DNA of 64,000 nucleotides from JADCRZ01 sp037718865 (GTDB lineage Bacteria > Bacteroidota > Bacteroidia > Chitinophagales > Chitinophagaceae): assembly GCA_037718865.1 (NCBI GenBank), contig JBBJMP010000005.1, positions 1-64,000 of the forward strand. The letters are read 5' to 3'. Below are positions 52,446 to 61,933 of this stretch, in pieces. The notes beneath the pieces are model-generated. The model searched no databases. It saw only the letters and a program-made list of their open reading frames with translations, and had not been told where the DNA came from. Position 1 is the first letter of the stretch; the number at the start of each line of letters is the position of its first letter. Position numbers and translations under genes: made by a program.

Positions 52446-53759
52446 TCATGCGGCCTGAATCTTGCGCTTGGTTTTCACTTGTCCGCTGACTCCAGCCTCC
52501 TGAACAGGATGAATGATGTTTTCATAAAGACACGTAACCGAATTGGCAACCTTTGCCCAGGTAAATAATGCGTTTACACGTTTAATTGATTTATCCTTCA
52601 TTGCATTCAGCAGCGTACGATTACAAAACAGCAATGTTATCTTTTCTGCCAGTGATTCAGGATCATTTGGAGGTACCAGAAAACCGGTTTTGCCATCAGC
52701 CACACTATATTTGATGCCGCCCACATTTGACCCGATTACAGGAGTGCCGCAAGCCATAGCTTCCAACGGGGTGATGCCAAAAGGCTCATACCAGGGCGTC
52801 GTTATAAAAATATCCGCCGCTGAATAATAAAATTTGAGCATTTCACGGTTTTTGCGGCCCACAAAGGTAACCGATCTGAGCACCCCTTCCTGGCGTGCAA
52901 TTTTCTGCAGCCGGGCTATTTCCGGACAGTTTTTCGCATCAGGGTCGTCTGATTCTCCGCCTACAACGATCAGGCGAAGGGGCCCTGTCTTGATTTTAGC
53001 TTTAGCAAGGGCTTTAATCACGTTATCAACGCCCTTTCTTGGAACCATCCTTCCGAGCTGAAGTATGATCTTTTCATCGGGATCTGCTTGTATCATCATC
53101 CTCGCCATAGAACGTTCTACGGGGTGAAATTCCTGGGGACTGAATCCGCAGGGTATAATCGTGATCTTATCCGGTTTGGCCTTGTAATAAGTGACCAGGT
53201 CTTCCCTGTCCTGCGGACATTCGGCAATAATATGATCGGCCTTTCTTACCATTTCCTCTTCAACTTTAATCCTTTCTTGGGGAAACTTATCCTGGTCGCC
53301 CTGATAAATACGTCGCACGTGCCCTAAAGCATGAAAGGTTATGACAAACGGGATACGTAAGATTTTCTTTAAATCAGCCGCTACCATTGCAGACATAAAG
53401 AAATTGGCATGGATAAGAGCGTATCGCACTTTGTCTTTCTTTATAAAAGACAACATGTTTTCCGTGAATTCAGGCATGTGCTGCATCAACTCTTCTTTAG
53501 GTAAATTCTCTAGACTTCCAGCCGTTACATGAATAACCCGTACACCGGGAATCCATTGTATGATCTCAGGTAATGAAGCGTTGTCGCGTCGGGTAAAAAT
53601 ATCTATTTGATAACCAAGAATAGAGATATATTTTGCCAGCTCTGCAACGTAAACATTTTGTCCCCCGCTATCGACACCGCCTAAAGTAGCAAGCGGTGAT
53701 GCATGATCACTTATAAAAGCTATTTTCTTTTTCATGTCACTGTTAGTTGTGTTAAACAT
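52446..53759 (-). CDS. Glycosyltransferase family 4
   Basis: About 437 residues, GT-B fold, close to the sucrose-phosphate synthase/MshA-like branch: IAFISDHASPLATLGGVDSGGQNVYVAEL (in part GGVDSGGQNVYVAELA), VITFHALGHVRR, GRMVPRKGVDNVIKAL and EPFGITPLEAMACGTPVIGSNVGGI (in part EPFGITPLEAMACGTPVIG). The start could be 53759, whose ATG overlaps the previous stop by one base (TGATG), or 53735, which begins at MKKKIAF. Likely coupled to the preceding transferase. Confidence 0.88.
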   Translation of the reverse strand: MFNTTNSDMKKKIAFISDHASPLATLGGVDSGGQNVYVAELAKYISILGYQIDIFTRRDNASLPEIIQWIPGVRVIHVTAGSLENLPKEELMQHMPEFTENMLSFIKKDKVRYALIHANFFMSAMVAADLKKILRIPFVITFHALGHVRRIYQGDQDKFPQERIKVEEEMVRKADHIIAECPQDREDLVTYYKAKPDKITIIPCGFSPQEFHPVERSMARMMIQADPDEKIILQLGRMVPRKGVDNVIKALAKAKIKTGPLRLIVVGGESDDPDAKNCPEIARLQKIARQEGVLRSVTFVGRKNREMLKFYYSAADIFITTPWYEPFGITPLEAMACGTPVIGSNVGGIKYSVADGKTGFLVPPNDPESLAEKITLLFCNRTLLNAMKDKSIKRVNALFTWAKVANSVTCLYENIIHPVQEAGVSGQVKTKRKIQAA

Positions 53760-54751
53760 CACGTTAATGAATGCATATAACCAGGCTGAGCGGCAAGATT
53801 CCTATTTATAGCCATCCGGAAAATGTGCTGCCAATCCTGGGTAAACCGCTTGATATTGAAGCGCTTTATTGCTGTTTCACGACCTTGCGTTCCTAAACGG
53901 TTCGCCAACTCTTTATCCTGTAAAAGAGCTTTCATTTTTGCAACCAAATAGTCAAGATCCGTATGGATATATCCATTTGTTCCATTTGTAATGACCGTAA
54001 CCAGTTCCGTTGTAGCCATGCCAACAACCGGCATTCCCGACATCATGGCTTCACATACAGCAAGCCCGAGGCTGGTATACCGGATCGGGTTAAAGAAAAA
54101 ACGGTAATGACTTAAAAAAGCGGGTAATTGGGGATGAAGTACTTCGCCTAAACCTAGTCCCTCTGAACCCATTCCAACCAGGTCAAGGGGTACATGTTTC
54201 TTCGCTTCGTTAAACAGATCAAGTCCCAGGAGCCTACCCCGGGACGGCAGGTTATTGATGACAACCACTCCTCGTTCAAGGTCTCCGGAATAAGGTATTT
54301 TCGGCATAGTAACCCCATGTTCGACCACATAAGCTGGTATGGCATTGTTATCCCACATAAGGCGGTTGAAATTAGTTACATGAACAAAAACCACCCGGGG
54401 GTCATTTATAATATGCCTGGTATCTGTAGGATGAAGGCGGGGCGGATCGTGTTCGAGATAAACAGCCGGCAGTTCCCGCTGCTCAGGTGAAAGAACATCA
54501 TATTGGTCTACCAGGTAATTGGTATTGGTTTGAAACAGTATACAGTCAAAATGCTCGTTCCTTACCTCTTCCGCTGGCACTTCATGTACGTTATCTCCAA
54601 AAGGAAAGGTTTCTCCCCTCCCGTAATAACCTTCTGACCTATATTCATTTACAGGAATATAGATCTCAATGTCTGCCTGGGATAGGTAATAAAGATAACT
54701 TCCGTGAATATGCCAGGTAAATATTTTAAGCTTTTGTAAATCTATCCCCAT
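53759..54751 (-). CDS. Glycosyltransferase family 4-like
   Basis: A 330-residue GT-B-type transferase. Start KLKIFTWHIHGSYLYYLSQ; donor-binding part VVVINNLPSRGRLLGLDLFNEA, FFFNPIRYTSLGLAVCEAMMSGMPVVGMATTEL and TNGYIHTDLDYLVAKM. It opens the minus-strand glycan operon. The donor and acceptor are unknown. Confidence 0.85.
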   Translation of the reverse strand: MGIDLQKLKIFTWHIHGSYLYYLSQADIEIYIPVNEYRSEGYYGRGETFPFGDNVHEVPAEEVRNEHFDCILFQTNTNYLVDQYDVLSPEQRELPAVYLEHDPPRLHPTDTRHIINDPRVVFVHVTNFNRLMWDNNAIPAYVVEHGVTMPKIPYSGDLERGVVVINNLPSRGRLLGLDLFNEAKKHVPLDLVGMGSEGLGLGEVLHPQLPAFLSHYRFFFNPIRYTSLGLAVCEAMMSGMPVVGMATTELVTVITNGTNGYIHTDLDYLVAKMKALLQDKELANRLGTQGRETAIKRFNIKRFTQDWQHIFRMAINRNLAAQPGYMHSLT

Positions 54752-55268
54752 AATTACACTTTACGTTCAAAACATACACAGTGATTCAATTATGATACCA
54801 AGACATATACAGTTACTGGAGTAGATAGAAAATTAGCCAAATAATATTTAGTAGAAATTTTTCCTCAAACCTAGATGCTGGCACTAATATGAAACGCATC
54901 GGCTATTAATGCATGTTATTATGTTCCGGAGGATATCAATTGGGAATAAGATCGGCTGATAAATAAAATCGATTAAAACGTTGAATGAAAAACAACATTC
55001 GATGTTCCTTCGTTCAACGATCCGGCCTGCTTACTTTGCTAAAATGATTCTCACTATGCATTGTTGCATACCAGACGTTTGCAAATTATTGCATGACCGA
55101 TCACACTAAAAAAAAACGATTTAGGCATGTATAGTAATCTAATATAGCTTCGTATATACGAGGCAGATATATTATTAAGAAGAAGAAAAAAGTTTTGGAA
55201 AGATTTCTACATCACAAAAAACTATTATTTTACAGGTTTCGTAAAATCAGCGCAGAGCCTTATACAAC
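54752..55268. other. AT-rich intergenic region with an imperfect hairpin
   Basis: 517 bp without a recognisable gene. 54980-55018 holds nested inverted repeats: outer GTTGAATGAA/TTCGTTCAAC (one mismatch) and inner AACAT-TCG-ATGTT. Further on lie AT-rich palindrome-like pieces around 55141-55175. It separates the glycan operon promoter from the CvfB-like gene's 3' end, so the hairpin may be a terminator or regulatory element for either. Confidence 0.4.
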
Positions 55269-56102
55269 CTATTTTTCTGACACTTTTATACCCGTTTGGG
55301 TGAAATCGATCCTGCGCTGCTTATACAGATTGCCTGTTGCCATTTTAAAAGTTTTCTTACTCATTCCAAAAAAAGAATAAATATCATCTGGATCAGATTT
55401 ATCATTATAAGGCAGATAACCGTTATTTTCCTGCAATAAACGAAGAACTTTTTCAGACTCATCTTCCACCCTGGTGTAACCGCGATTTCCAATAACTACA
55501 TCGATTTTTTTATCAGGTCGTATTTTTTTTATAAAGCCTTTCAAACGGTCGCCGGTTTGTATATTCCTGTACACTTCGTTGAAATGCAAAACACCGGTAT
55601 GACGATGATTTATAATGACAACATACCCGATATCCGTACTCCGATAAATAGTCAGGTCTACCATTTCCATTTCTTTGACCGTCAGCTCTTCATTACTCAG
55701 ATAAGGCTCAATTTTTTCAGTACCGGCCAGGCGGCCCGTTTTTTCATCAATATATACTTTAACCAGGTATTCCCCTCCTGTCCTCATACCGGTCAGTTGC
55801 CTTGACTTGGGAACAAAAAGGTCTTTCATCAATCCCCAATCCAGAAAAGCGCCTTGTGGTGTAACGCTTACTGCCGTCAGTTTTACGATTTCACCTAATA
55901 CACCTTTAGGCTCCTGGGTGGTAGCAATCAAGCGGTCTTCGCCGTCATGGTATAAAAACACCCTGAGTTCGTCGCCAGTTCGCGTGCCTTCCGGAACAAA
56001 TCGGCGGGGCAACAGAATGCCTTCATTTCCATCATCTAAGTAAACACCAAATTCAACTTCGCGTAAAACGATTAAATTGTTATACTCACCGACCTTTACC
56101 AT
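55269..56102 (-). CDS. CvfB-like S1 RNA-binding protein
   Basis: A 277-residue cytoplasmic protein with tandem S1-like beta-barrels (about 1-65, 70-135 and 145-210; for example GVYLDDGNEGILLPRRFVPEG and GAFLDWGLMKDLFVPKSRQ) and a C-terminal winged-helix-like part (NGYLPYNDKSDPDDIYSFFGMSKKTFKMATGNLYK in part SFFGMSKKTFKMATGNLY). This is the layout of CvfB, a regulator of RNA metabolism in Gram-positives; its role in Bacteroidota is unknown. ATG 56102 is used; a TTG 15 bp upstream is in frame. Confidence 0.88.
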   Translation of the reverse strand: MVKVGEYNNLIVLREVEFGVYLDDGNEGILLPRRFVPEGTRTGDELRVFLYHDGEDRLIATTQEPKGVLGEIVKLTAVSVTPQGAFLDWGLMKDLFVPKSRQLTGMRTGGEYLVKVYIDEKTGRLAGTEKIEPYLSNEELTVKEMEMVDLTIYRSTDIGYVVIINHRHTGVLHFNEVYRNIQTGDRLKGFIKKIRPDKKIDVVIGNRGYTRVEDESEKVLRLLQENNGYLPYNDKSDPDDIYSFFGMSKKTFKMATGNLYKQRRIDFTQTGIKVSEK

Positions 56103-56128
56103 GAAAATTGATTTCAATTAATACACCT

Positions 56129-56160
56129 TAAAGGTAACGTTAAACCAGTCGGGCTGCAAA
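56129..56160 (-). promoter_or_regulatory. Promoter of the CvfB-like gene
   Basis: On the minus strand TTTG (56160-56157), 20 bp, TACCTTTA (56136-56129), one base from TAnnTTTG, about 27 bp before the ATG. With the Mn-catalase promoter this accounts for the 329-bp gap 56103-56431; nothing else was seen there. Confidence 0.45.
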
Positions 56161-56377
56161 CAGGCAAAAGCAGATCATAAAAAGCACCTTTTAATTATTT
56201 TGCGGGAAATTTCTAAGGCTTACATTGCTGCCTCACCTTACTTGATGGCGCAAATTTTGATGAACCAGCGTTATAACTATCTCTCTATTTTGAAAATTAG
56301 TAGCGATTGAGCATTACGAAATCAATGGTGCACATCGTTATTAAAAACCTGATTAAAGAGACCGATTTTTGAATAGT

Positions 56378-56385
56378 TATGTTTG
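56378..56385 (+). promoter_or_regulatory. -7 promoter element of the Mn-catalase gene
   Basis: TATGTTTG matches TAnnTTTG exactly, 46 bp before the ATG; -33 box is poor, so an activator may be needed. Confidence 0.4.
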
Positions 56386-56431
56386 GCATTGTCTTACGTA
56401 TCATCCAATCATCATTTAAATAAAAAACAAT

Positions 56432-57337
56432 ATGATCTTAAAAATTGACCGGCTGCCTATCGAGCTGCCAACACCTGATAATCCTTCGCCAAATGACGCT
56501 GCGGCAGTTCAGGAACTTCTGGGCGGCAAATTTGGGGAAATGTCTACCCTTATGAATTACACGTATCAGTCATTTAATTTTAGGGGCCGCACACGTTTAA
56601 GGCCATATTATGATGTGATAGCTAGCATTGCCGGTGAAGAGTATGGCCACATTGAAGTAGTGGCTTACACCATTAACCTGCTGCTTACCGGTACTACAAA
56701 ACGGGGACATGACCCGGAGCCAGGACCGCTTAAAAACATAGTTGGTGCCCGTAATACACGCCATTTTATCGCAAGCGGCCAAACTGCTCTACCTATGGAC
56801 TCCATGGGTGATTGGTGGACGGGGGCAAATGTATTCAGTAGCGGCAACCTCAAACTGGACCTTTTACATAATTTTTTCCTGGAATGCGGAGCCCGCGGTA
56901 ATAAGATGAGGGTTTACGAAATGGTTACAGATCCTACCGCCCGCGAGATGGTTGGTTACCTGCTTGTCCGGGGTGGCGTCCACATAGTGGCATACGCCCG
57001 CGCGCTGGAAAACCTTACCGGTGCAGACGTAACAAAGCTATTACCCATTCCTGATCTGAGTAATAAAGCTTTCCCTGAAACCAGGAAGTATGAAGAAAAT
57101 GGTATTCATCGCAGACTTTACACCTTTAGCGCAGATGATTACCAGAAGGCCGGTTTGGTTTTTAACGGCACTCACCCCGAAGATGGACAACCGCTTGAAG
57201 TGGTGTTTGGGGCTCCGGTCGGTAGCCCTGCTCCTGATCTGGAGGAAGAACCGCAGCTAAACGCTCCGGGAGTCGATGACATTGATCCGCAAATGTTTAT
57301 GGATGTGGCGAAGAAAATGGGTATTGCTACCAAATAG
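56432..57337 (+). CDS. Manganese catalase
   Basis: A 301-residue dimanganese catalase that removes hydrogen peroxide. The four-helix-bundle ligands are all present and spaced as in the family: Glu36 (KFGEMST), Glu70 and His73 (GEEYGH), Glu151 (FLECGARG) and His184 (GGVHIVAY). The C-terminal tail (FGAPVGSPAPDLEEEP) is also typical. Transcribed alone, with a strong terminator 20 bp after the stop. Confidence 0.95.
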   Translation: MILKIDRLPIELPTPDNPSPNDAAAVQELLGGKFGEMSTLMNYTYQSFNFRGRTRLRPYYDVIASIAGEEYGHIEVVAYTINLLLTGTTKRGHDPEPGPLKNIVGARNTRHFIASGQTALPMDSMGDWWTGANVFSSGNLKLDLLHNFFLECGARGNKMRVYEMVTDPTAREMVGYLLVRGGVHIVAYARALENLTGADVTKLLPIPDLSNKAFPETRKYEENGIHRRLYTFSADDYQKAGLVFNGTHPEDGQPLEVVFGAPVGSPAPDLEEEPQLNAPGVDDIDPQMFMDVAKKMGIATK

Positions 57338-57355
57338 GTTTAAATGTCTATGTAT

Positions 57356-57389
57356 AAAAAATTGCTACGCAAGCGTAGCAATTTTTTTT
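57356..57389. terminator. Bidirectional intrinsic terminator
   Basis: ATTGCTACGC and GCGTAGCAAT form a perfect stem around AA, with five or more A before and eight T after. It serves the convergent Mn-catalase and YiaK-like genes. Confidence 0.85.
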
Positions 57390-57427
57390 ATCCGGTAATA
57401 ATGTCTGCAGTTATATTGCAACATTAT

Positions 57428-58468
57428 TTACTTATCTAACGCTTCTATATCCTCCCAGACAGTCCTGCTAACGGGAATGCCTTTTTCATTATTTTCTTTC
57501 CTCGTGTTGATAACCCGTTCTCCCGGGTAAATAATTTTGTCTCCGGCAGCGTACGTGGCAGAACCATGATAATGGTCAATGATTTCGTTTATGGATGAAG
57601 CTATGGAAGAGTAATTAGATAGTAAAGAAACATCTATAGCAATAAAAACCTGTGAAACAGCATACTCCATCCCCTTTTGCGTGATTTGACTTGTTGAATT
57701 ACCTGCCGACAAAATAGCGGCCAGTATATCCAGTACGAGTGCAAGGCCAGCTCCCTTCCAATATCCGACAGGTAAACCTTTCTGTGTTTTAAGAATTTCT
57801 TCCGGGTCTTTCGTTAGATTGCCTTGCGGGTCAAAGCCCCCCGGAACAGCCAACTGCTGACTCTTTATCTTGTGCAGTTCTATGGCACCGAAGGAGTATT
57901 GCGACATGGCCATATCAAGCACGATGGCCTCATCGTTATACGGTATTGCGATTACCAGAGGATTATTACCCAGGCGTGAATCCGAAGCTCCCCAGGCAGG
58001 CATGTTGGCGATTGTATTTGTCCAGCCAATAAACACAAATCCTGCCCTGGCGGCTTTCCAGCCGTACAGCCCGCCACGCATCCAATGATTGGTATCTGCT
58101 AATCCCAGGCATCCCATACCATGTTGTTTTGCCAATTCCATTACCCGGCCGGTTGCCTGCAACGCATTCAACGGACCGGGGCCAAGATTTCCATTCCATT
58201 GCTCAATTCCACCAAGGGCCGAAACCATGGTCGGGACTGCATTAACCAATATGTACTTATTTCTGACGTACTGAATAAACCGGGGGAAACGATTTACTCC
58301 ATGCGTATAGACTCCATCTATGCTATTTGTTGTAAATACCTGTGCACAAACCCGCGCTTTCTCCTCAGTAAACCCTTGCTTTTTCAGAATGCCGTAAAAT
58401 GTCGCTTCCATGTCATCTGGCTTAACCCTGATCACTTCGGCAGGGTTATCAGTATCATTGGGTTTCAT
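57428..58468 (-). CDS. 3-dehydro-L-gulonate 2-dehydrogenase-like (Ldh/YiaK family)
   Basis: A 346-residue NAD(P)-dependent oxidoreductase of the type 2 malate/L-lactate dehydrogenase superfamily. Segments DGVYTHGVNRFPRFIQYV, ANHWMRGGLYGW-type (TNHWMRGGLYGWKAA), WTNTIANMPAWGA, RLGNNPLVIAIP and GYWKGAGLALVLD closely follow E. coli YiaK, which reduces 2,3-diketo-L-gulonate. It points to ascorbate or uronate-derived sugar use; no other pathway gene is near. Divergent from the amidohydrolase. Confidence 0.85.
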   Translation of the reverse strand: MKPNDTDNPAEVIRVKPDDMEATFYGILKKQGFTEEKARVCAQVFTTNSIDGVYTHGVNRFPRFIQYVRNKYILVNAVPTMVSALGGIEQWNGNLGPGPLNALQATGRVMELAKQHGMGCLGLADTNHWMRGGLYGWKAARAGFVFIGWTNTIANMPAWGASDSRLGNNPLVIAIPYNDEAIVLDMAMSQYSFGAIELHKIKSQQLAVPGGFDPQGNLTKDPEEILKTQKGLPVGYWKGAGLALVLDILAAILSAGNSTSQITQKGMEYAVSQVFIAIDVSLLSNYSSIASSINEIIDHYHGSATYAAGDKIIYPGERVINTRKENNEKGIPVSRTVWEDIEALDK

Positions 58469-58649
58469 GGTGCACTATTTAAAATTTATAACGCTCTTAC
58501 TTAAAGCCGGATCTTTTTTTTATTTTATGCCGCCCCATCGTTCATCTCTCAGAATCTGGTTCATTAATAAAATAAAATTGTGTAAATTAATCTTTCAATA
58601 ATAATCCAACAGGATAATTTTAAGCGCATGTAAATTAAGCAATCGTATT

Positions 58650-60026
58650 ATGAAATCACTACTTGTATTTGTCTTCCTGCTTACTGTTGCTTTCGGCTCA
58701 GCGCAGGAATTAGCCGATTCGCGCCAGCGTGAGATCGTTTTTCGCTCTGTGAATGTAGTACCCATGGACAAAGAACGCGTTATTGAGAACCAGGTGGTAG
58801 TCGTAAAGAACGGGAAGATAACGGCCATGGGCGATGCTGCAAAAGTAAAATACAGTAAAGAGGCGCTGATCGTAGATGCCAGTGGAAAATATTTGCTACC
58901 CGGACTGGCTGAGATGCATGCTCACGTTCCCCCGGTTGATGACATAGAACCTATGAAAGAAGTGCTGTTATTATTTGCATTAAAGGGAGTCACGACTATC
59001 CGCGGAATGCTCGGACATCCGAAGCATCTTGAGTTACGTAGTAAGGTCCAAAGCGGTGAAATCCTTGGCCCGAGGTTTTACACTTCCGGCCCTTCGTTCA
59101 GCGGCCAGAGTGTAAAGTCTGCCGCTGCTGCAGACAGCATGGTTCGCCAGCAGAAAAAGGCAGGCTATGACTTTCTGAAATTGCATCCGGGTCTTACCAA
59201 AGAAACCTTTGGTGCCATGGCACGCACGGCTAAAGAACTGAAGATTCCGTATGCTGGCCATGTTTCATTTTCTGTAGGCGTTTGGACGGCTATCGATGCA
59301 GAGTATGCTACTATAGACCACCTGGATGGTTTTATAGAAGGCCTTGTTCCAGGAATCGATACTATGAAAGAACAGCAAACCGGCCTGTTCGGAATGTTTG
59401 TTGCTGACCGTGCCGATACTACGCAGATCCCAAAGCTGATGGCCGCCCTGAAACAGCACAAGATATGGGTTGTACCTACTCAGGCCCTAGCAGAACGATG
59501 GTTTTCCCCTGACAGGGACCCTGATGTACTGGCTAGAGAACCTGAGATGGCCTATATGAACCCCAATACCGTAAAAAACTGGACAGACTCGAAAAAAAAT
59601 CTGATGCGAAATGCCAGTTATAGTTCATCGCGTATGGCGGATTATATAAAGCTGCGCAGAAAACTGATCTATGAATGCAACCGGAATGGTATTGGATTGC
59701 TGCTTGGTTCCGATGCCCCTCAGGTGTTTGACGTACCTGGCTTTTCCGTTCATCAGGAATTGCAATACATGGTTGATGCAGGCCTTAGTCCTTACGATGC
59801 TTTGCGGACGGCTACCGTAAATGTGGCTTTGTTCTATAATGCGAAAGATCGGGGAACAATCAGGCCGGGCGCCATTTCGGACCTCGTGTTACTGAACGGC
59901 AACCCGCTTACTGACATTAAACAAACCGGTAATATAGAAGGGGTAATGTTAGGCAACTTGTGGTTATCAAAGGACTATATTGAACGTGAACTAAAGAAGT
60001 TGGTAAAGCAAAATGTTATACCTTGA
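58650..60026 (+). CDS. Secreted amidohydrolase family protein
   Basis: A 458-residue exported metal hydrolase (signal peptide to about residue 19, AFGSAQ). The TIM-barrel metal ligands appear in EMHAHVP (HxH), the KLHP lysine, GHVSF and DHLDG histidines and LLLGSDAPQ (Asp); the ending RPGAISDLVLLNGNPLTD is typical of imidazolonepropionase-like and Xaa-Pro dipeptidase-like amidohydrolases. The substrate is probably a cyclic amide or dipeptide in the periplasm. Followed after 45 bp by a VOC gene. Confidence 0.88.
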   Translation: MKSLLVFVFLLTVAFGSAQELADSRQREIVFRSVNVVPMDKERVIENQVVVVKNGKITAMGDAAKVKYSKEALIVDASGKYLLPGLAEMHAHVPPVDDIEPMKEVLLLFALKGVTTIRGMLGHPKHLELRSKVQSGEILGPRFYTSGPSFSGQSVKSAAAADSMVRQQKKAGYDFLKLHPGLTKETFGAMARTAKELKIPYAGHVSFSVGVWTAIDAEYATIDHLDGFIEGLVPGIDTMKEQQTGLFGMFVADRADTTQIPKLMAALKQHKIWVVPTQALAERWFSPDRDPDVLAREPEMAYMNPNTVKNWTDSKKNLMRNASYSSSRMADYIKLRRKLIYECNRNGIGLLLGSDAPQVFDVPGFSVHQELQYMVDAGLSPYDALRTATVNVALFYNAKDRGTIRPGAISDLVLLNGNPLTDIKQTGNIEGVMLGNLWLSKDYIERELKKLVKQNVIP

Positions 60027-60071
60027 GATGTTTGGTTTAAAGTTTAAATAACTCAAATCTTCACTTGTTAT

Positions 60072-60530
60072 ATGAAAAAGCTGTTCATCAGTGGCCTGCT
60101 CCTAAGTGCAGGCTTGACATTATTTATCGTGAAAGTGTCGGGCCAAAAGAAAGGCCCTGTTCTAAATCACATTGCCTTATATGTGGTAGACCTTCAAAAG
60201 AGCACACGGTTCTATAAAGAGATCGTGCAGATCGACACTATTCCTGAACCGTTTAAGGATGGCAAGCATACCTGGTTTAGTATCGGCCAGGGTCATCTTC
60301 ACCTTATTGAAGGCGCTAAAGCAATTGTGAACCGCGAGAAAGACACGCACATATGCTTTAGCGTAGTTTCTCTGGAAGAATTTATAGCCAGGCTCGAGAA
60401 GAACAATATCTGGTATACCAATTGGAAGGGGGATGGAAAAACGCCTACCTTGAGAGCAGATGGCGTAAAGCAGATTTACCTGAAAGATCCTGATGGGTAT
60501 TGGATAGAAATTAATAACGACAAATCCTGA
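60072..60530 (+). CDS. Secreted VOC/glyoxalase-like protein
   Basis: A 152-residue protein with a signal peptide (SGLLLSAGLTLFIVKVSGQ) and one glyoxalase/bleomycin-resistance fold module: LNHIALYVVDLQKSTRFYKEIV and KQIYLKDPDGYWIEIN, with metal-ligand-type His and Glu. Exported VOC proteins are less usual than cytosolic ones. Probably co-transcribed with the amidohydrolase. Confidence 0.83.
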   Translation: MKKLFISGLLLSAGLTLFIVKVSGQKKGPVLNHIALYVVDLQKSTRFYKEIVQIDTIPEPFKDGKHTWFSIGQGHLHLIEGAKAIVNREKDTHICFSVVSLEEFIARLEKNNIWYTNWKGDGKTPTLRADGVKQIYLKDPDGYWIEINNDKS

Positions 60531-60585
60531 TTTCAATAAATTGGCTGCACCCACTTAATTGCAATCTTACAATCTCCGTCAAAAA

Positions 60586-61734
60586 CTACCGCCCGGTGAG
60601 TCTGGAATCGGCAGTTCTTTCATAGCTCAGATCCGCAACTATCGGGTAATGGTCGGAGTAAGGAACTTTCAACCTGGCATATTGGTTTACCTTGAAAGTT
60701 TTGTCAGCGAAAATATAATCAATCCGGAGCGTAGGAGATATGAACCGGAATGTCCTGCTCAATCCATATCCCGCTTTCAAGAAGGCATCCTGCAGGTCGC
60801 CTTTAACTGTAAAATACGCGTACGAATTCGGCACGTCGTTAAAATCTCCGCAAACGATAACTGGGAAAGGGCTTTCATTGATATACCTTCTTACCATCTC
60901 TGCCTGCCCACTTCTGAAATTATATCCTTTCCGGAGCTTTGCTACGATGTTTTTTGTTGCATCAATAGCCTTATTCCCTGTATGCTTTATTTCATTAAGG
61001 CCCTGGTAGTCCTGGGTATTGAACATCACCGATTGCAGGTGGGTCGTTAACACCCTGAATGTCTGATCTCCTACTTTTATATCAGCAGAGATAAGTCTCT
61101 CTGCCGCGCTATTTTCGTCGTAGATAAATTGAGCGGAATCAACCATCGGGAATTTGGACAGTATGACGACCCCGTTTTGAAACTTGCCGCCATGCCGGCT
61201 TAGGGTCGGAAAGAAATAATGATACGCAAAACCCATTTCTTCGAGGGCAGGAATGTTCATTGCGTAATATTTGGCATCCCTGCTCTCGAAAAATTCCTGA
61301 AAACAAAGTATGTCCGCATTCTGTGTTTGAACCAGTTTCATCATACTGTCCCTGAAGCTCCAGCCTCCGTTACTATCCCTGTTCCCTTCATCCCAAAAAG
61401 ATACATTCCAGGATAATACGCGCAACGTTCCTTCCTGTTTGGTGTTGGTAAATGTTTTCGTATGGATACCGAATGCAACAGAAACCTGTTGCCAGCTTAA
61501 TACTAATGAAGCAAGGGGCAGAAAAACCCACTTTGAACGCATGATAGCCATACATATCAAAGCAGCCAGGACTAAAATAAATAGCGCATGAAATCCAAGA
61601 CCAAGAAGGGCAATAAACCAGAATTTACCGGCATGTAAGGAAGGAGCAAGGCAACTTAGTAAATAAACAACCACTATAGCTATGTTGCATATAATTAAGA
61701 ACTTTCGAAAAAGCTTTTTACTTCTTCCAATCAT
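60586..61734 (-). CDS. Membrane-anchored endonuclease/exonuclease/phosphatase family protein
   Basis: A 382-residue protein with three N-terminal helices (about 13-30, 40-62, 67-85) and a C-terminal EEP domain. The catalytic signature is intact: LRVLSWNVS, CFQEF (Glu), TTHLQS, VCGDFNDVPNSYAY and YSDHYPIVAD. Relatives are DNases, sphingomyelinases and phosphoinositide-like phosphatases; the topology puts the domain in the periplasm or cytoplasm depending on the helix count. Its promoter carries the same palindrome as the response-regulator gene. Confidence 0.85.
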   Translation of the reverse strand: MIGRSKKLFRKFLIICNIAIVVVYLLSCLAPSLHAGKFWFIALLGLGFHALFILVLAALICMAIMRSKWVFLPLASLVLSWQQVSVAFGIHTKTFTNTKQEGTLRVLSWNVSFWDEGNRDSNGGWSFRDSMMKLVQTQNADILCFQEFFESRDAKYYAMNIPALEEMGFAYHYFFPTLSRHGGKFQNGVVILSKFPMVDSAQFIYDENSAAERLISADIKVGDQTFRVLTTHLQSVMFNTQDYQGLNEIKHTGNKAIDATKNIVAKLRKGYNFRSGQAEMVRRYINESPFPVIVCGDFNDVPNSYAYFTVKGDLQDAFLKAGYGLSRTFRFISPTLRIDYIFADKTFKVNQYARLKVPYSDHYPIVADLSYERTADSRLTGR

Positions 61735-61771
61735 GAGATGAGGTTTAAGAGGTCCGGTTGATTAAGCTGGC

Positions 61772-61817
61772 GTAAGGTACAGTTAATATTCGGCCGTGTC
61801 AATACCACTTTATGGTA
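61772..61817 (-). promoter_or_regulatory. Promoter with NarL-like palindrome (EEP-family gene)
   Basis: On the minus strand palindrome TACCATAAAGTGGTA (61817-61803, one mismatch) abuts -33-like TTGA (61802-61799); exactly 19 bp later comes TACCTTAC (61779-61772), 6 of 8 matches to TAnnTTTG, about 38 bp before the ATG. Same geometry as at 40445-40490 and 39717-39762. Confidence 0.55.
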
Positions 61818-61933
61818 TTAACAGGCTATCTATACAGCATCTCATTTTAACAATTAATATTCAACCTGTTATAAGTTCTGAAATTTTAATATCCGGGGCG
61901 GATGAATTACATGATACCAATGACAGGCTTGTC

